Shown piece after piece: positions 62,082 through 64,000 of a stretch of 64,000 nt of DNA. The stretch covers positions 62,001-126,000 of the forward strand of contig NZ_CAJATU010000110.1 in assembly GCF_903944925.1 (NCBI RefSeq), given 5' to 3'. The position numbers were made by a program, and so were the translations under genes. The first letter of the stretch is position 1; the number at the start of each line of letters is the position of its first letter. This DNA is from an uncultured Rhodopila sp. Lineage in GTDB: Bacteria > Pseudomonadota > Alphaproteobacteria > Acetobacterales > Acetobacteraceae. The notes under the pieces were generated by a model, which was not told where the DNA came from, made no database searches, and worked only from the letters and a program-made list of their open reading frames with translations.

Positions 62082-62507
62082 GTCCCTGTGCCTTACTGGA
62101 ATAAATGCTACTCTGATACACGATCGTCCGGAGCGATCAAAGCCTGTTCGTGCGGGCACGGGATTATTTCGATCGACCGTGGTCATGCCGCCGCAGGAAT
62201 GCCTCCAGCAGCGGCGCCGGGACCGCTCCGACTCGCCGCATTGCAGCGATTGCGGGCGTATCGGGGGCATCATGCACCCGGTGATTGCAGACTGACGAAT
62301 TATTACACTTGCTGTCGCTCGGCGATAGAATTGACTTTTATCGTAATCACCGCCGGGATCGCGGCCGATGCCGCTTCGCCGGCGGTCGATCGGCGACAAG
62401 GCGGTCCGATTCGTACCTGCATCGGCGGAAGTGAACCGAACTGCCATGTTGCGGCCGGTCAACCGCGGCCGTAGGGTCCCGGCCACAGTTTCTCAAGAGG
62501 CCAGCCC
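62082..62507. other. Divergent intergenic region upstream of the autotransporter
   Basis: This ~425-bp gene-free stretch holds the leftward autotransporter leader (62097-62124 shared block) and the rightward DUF883-like promoter. An AT-rich patch is at 62290-62345. Open frames here lack ribosome sites. Confidence 0.5.
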
Positions 62508-62753
62508 ATGTCCGGCAATGAAGGTCCCGCGGACAACGAGGACATAGCCGATCAGCTCGCCCGGTTGCGCAGCCAGATCGAGCAGATCGCCGCCGAACGC
62601 ATCCGCCCGGCTGTCTCCGGCGCGGCGGACGATCTGAACGCGATGGCGAAGCAGCAGACCGAAGCCCTGGCGGCGCGGGTTCGCGAACAGCCGCTCGCGG
62701 CGATCGCCATCGCTTTCGGACTGGGGTTTCTCGTCGGCCGGGCGATGCGCTGA
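62508..62753 (+). CDS. DUF883/ElaB-YqjD-like membrane-anchored protein
   Basis: This 81-residue protein has a charged helical body (ADQLARLRSQIEQIAAERIR) and a C-terminal glycine-rich membrane anchor (LAAIAIAFGLGFLVGRAMR), the pattern of ElaB/YqjD/DUF883 proteins. Some relatives bind ribosomes at the membrane in stationary phase. GAGG precedes the ATG. It converges on the channel gene, with 3 bp between the stops. Confidence 0.85.
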   Translation: MSGNEGPADNEDIADQLARLRSQIEQIAAERIRPAVSGAADDLNAMAKQQTEALAARVREQPLAAIAIAFGLGFLVGRAMR

Positions 62754-62756
62754 GGA

Positions 62757-63908
62757 TCAGTCCCGCCCGAGGTAGCTGGACACCACGTCGTGCCACCATG
62801 AGTCCCGCAGATCGTCGATCATGACGACATCGATCCGCGTGCGCAGCGGGCTGCCGATGGGCACGGCGATGGCGTAGTTCTGCCGATCGAACAGCGTGTC
62901 GAGCACCTCTACGTCCTCGGCGAAATCCTTGCGCGCGATCCAGGTCAGCAGCGCCTTGTCGTAGACGAAGGCATCGAGCTTGCCCTGCCGGAGCGCCGCC
63001 ATTCCCGCTTCGGCGCTGGTGTAGACGCGCGCGGACACGTGCTGGCTGCGCAAATAATCCACCGCCGCGGTGGCTGCGACGCTTCCGGTGCGGACCATGG
63101 TCAGGTCGCTCGGCCCGCGCACCCGATTGGCGATTTGTTTCGCCGTCAGTTGAGAGGTGATGCCGGCGGTGAAGCTGGCGATCATGATGACCGAGGCAAT
63201 CATCCAGGTGATGGCCATGGCGCGTCCGACCAATGTCGCGGGTGCCTTGTCCGATGCGGCGGACTGGGTCATTGCCGAAGCGGACCACCAAAGTCCGGTG
63301 CCGAGGCCGCGGACGCCGCCGGCGAAATGCTCGGTGTGGCGCCGCTCGAACAGCCAGATCACTGATCCGACCGACACCGCGGCCGCGATCAGCACACCCA
63401 CAGCCTGCAGGAAGCGCACCGTAAAAAAGCTTTGCAGGATCGGCAGCCATTCGATCTCTTTTTGCATCGGCACCGCGATGCCGAGGCCGGTGGCGAAGTA
63501 CGGCTGGGTGAAATCGACCGTCTGCTCACGTTCCGAGGTGACGGTGATCGCCGCAATCGAGGCACCCAGCGTGCCGTCCGCGGTGGCACGCAGCAGGTCG
63601 GGCACGGTTTGGTATTCCCGGAACGTCGTGCGCAGGCCGAGCTTTTCGGCGATGCGGGTCCACAGCTCGATGCTGATGCCGGTCCAGGTGCCGTCGGGCG
63701 CCTTGATGACAAAGGGGGGCGCTTCCTTGATCCCGATGATGACATCGCGCGAAGGCGGCTGAGCCTGCGCCGGGGCGAGCAGAATGAGCAGGACAATGGC
63801 CAGGGCCGCCAGTCGGCGGATCCCGCCTTCCAGCGGCACGATCACCGGGTGGCGGCGCATGGCGTCGCCCGGGGGCATGGGGTATCGGGTTTCATAGGGC
63901 TGCTTCAC
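62757..63908 (-). CDS. Prokaryotic ionotropic glutamate receptor-like channel
   Basis: This 383-residue protein has a signal peptide (LAALAIVLLILLAPAQAQ). Its ligand-binding domain is split in two like GluR0: lobe part one (IIGIKEAPPFVIKAPDGTWT, TVTSEREQTVDFTQPYFATG), then a three-segment channel module and lobe part two (RTGSVAATAAVDYLRSQ to YLGRD). The channel module has TM1 LQAVGVLIAAAVSVGSVIWL, a pore loop in GLWWSASAMTQSAA and TM3 IASVIMIASFTAGITSQL. The last echoes the SYTANLAAF motif of eukaryotic receptors. Ligand is probably an amino acid. The GluR0 TVGYG potassium filter is absent. Confidence 0.85.
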   Translation of the reverse strand: MKQPYETRYPMPPGDAMRRHPVIVPLEGGIRRLAALAIVLLILLAPAQAQPPSRDVIIGIKEAPPFVIKAPDGTWTGISIELWTRIAEKLGLRTTFREYQTVPDLLRATADGTLGASIAAITVTSEREQTVDFTQPYFATGLGIAVPMQKEIEWLPILQSFFTVRFLQAVGVLIAAAVSVGSVIWLFERRHTEHFAGGVRGLGTGLWWSASAMTQSAASDKAPATLVGRAMAITWMIASVIMIASFTAGITSQLTAKQIANRVRGPSDLTMVRTGSVAATAAVDYLRSQHVSARVYTSAEAGMAALRQGKLDAFVYDKALLTWIARKDFAEDVEVLDTLFDRQNYAIAVPIGSPLRTRIDVVMIDDLRDSWWHDVVSSYLGRD

Positions 63909-64000
63909 TGCGCTTTCGTTACTGGCTCGCCCTATAGCGGTTGCGCGGTGATATATCTCGGTAAAATTATGGGATCGCGCACCGAAAGCGCGCGGAAGGC

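Overview
This window is GC-rich DNA from a free-living Alphaproteobacterium. The prfA-prmC-DUF4167 neighbourhood, the LysR-trxB pair, the phasin and the coding style fit Rhodospirillales, possibly Acetobacteraceae; that placement is inference. No integrase, transposase, plasmid gene or CRISPR array was seen.

Layout. (1) 1-12.6 kb is an exosortase A (XrtA)/PEP-CTERM exopolysaccharide locus: prsK fragment and EpsB-type sugar transferase (minus strand), a tRNA-Val-like gene in the leader, then on the plus strand export lipoprotein, chain-length protein, tyrosine autokinase, outer-membrane beta-barrel, secretion ATPase, polysaccharide deacetylase, FemAB-like protein and exosortase A. (2) 12.6-17.9 kb adds a GT-C glycosyltransferase carrying an in-frame palindromic element, a GT2, a GH5 hydrolase and a PLP decarboxylase. 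(3) 17.7-30.7 kb is mostly housekeeping: LysR, trxB, a TVP38-type membrane protein, a flavin disulfide oxidoreductase, rpmB, an Atm1-type ABC exporter, a NUDIX protein, DUF4167, prmC, prfA and hisS. (4) 30.7-34.5 kb is a compact toxin-antitoxin (TA) island between hisS and ispG: three free-standing colicin E3-type nuclease modules (one intact, two with amber-interrupted toxins), a HEPN/MNT pair and a RelE/Xre pair. (5) 34.5-43.6 kb holds ispG, a RodZ-like gene, ptsP, several small secreted hypotheticals and a phasin. (6) 43.6-62.1 kb holds a TPR/GT9-like protein, a TPR-sulfotransferase and three giant paralogous repeat proteins. (7) The right end has a DUF883-like protein and a glutamate-receptor-like channel.

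How it fits together. The exosortase at 11-12.6 kb has two obvious candidate substrates in the same window, at 47.1-52.1 and 52.3-55.6 kb. Both begin with the same type of extended signal peptide, consist of dozens of short Gly/Asn/Thr-rich repeats predicted to form a beta-helix, and end in a VPEP motif, a hydrophobic stretch and an Arg tail. The third paralog (56.0-62.1 kb) has the same signal peptide and repeats but ends in an autotransporter beta-barrel. One passenger family therefore appears to be placed on the cell surface by two different machines. The two TPR enzymes just downstream could glycosylate or sulfate these proteins, which is inference. A palindromic repeat family (76 bp or shorter, core GGCCGGGC...GCCCGGCC) is scattered through the window and has altered two genes.
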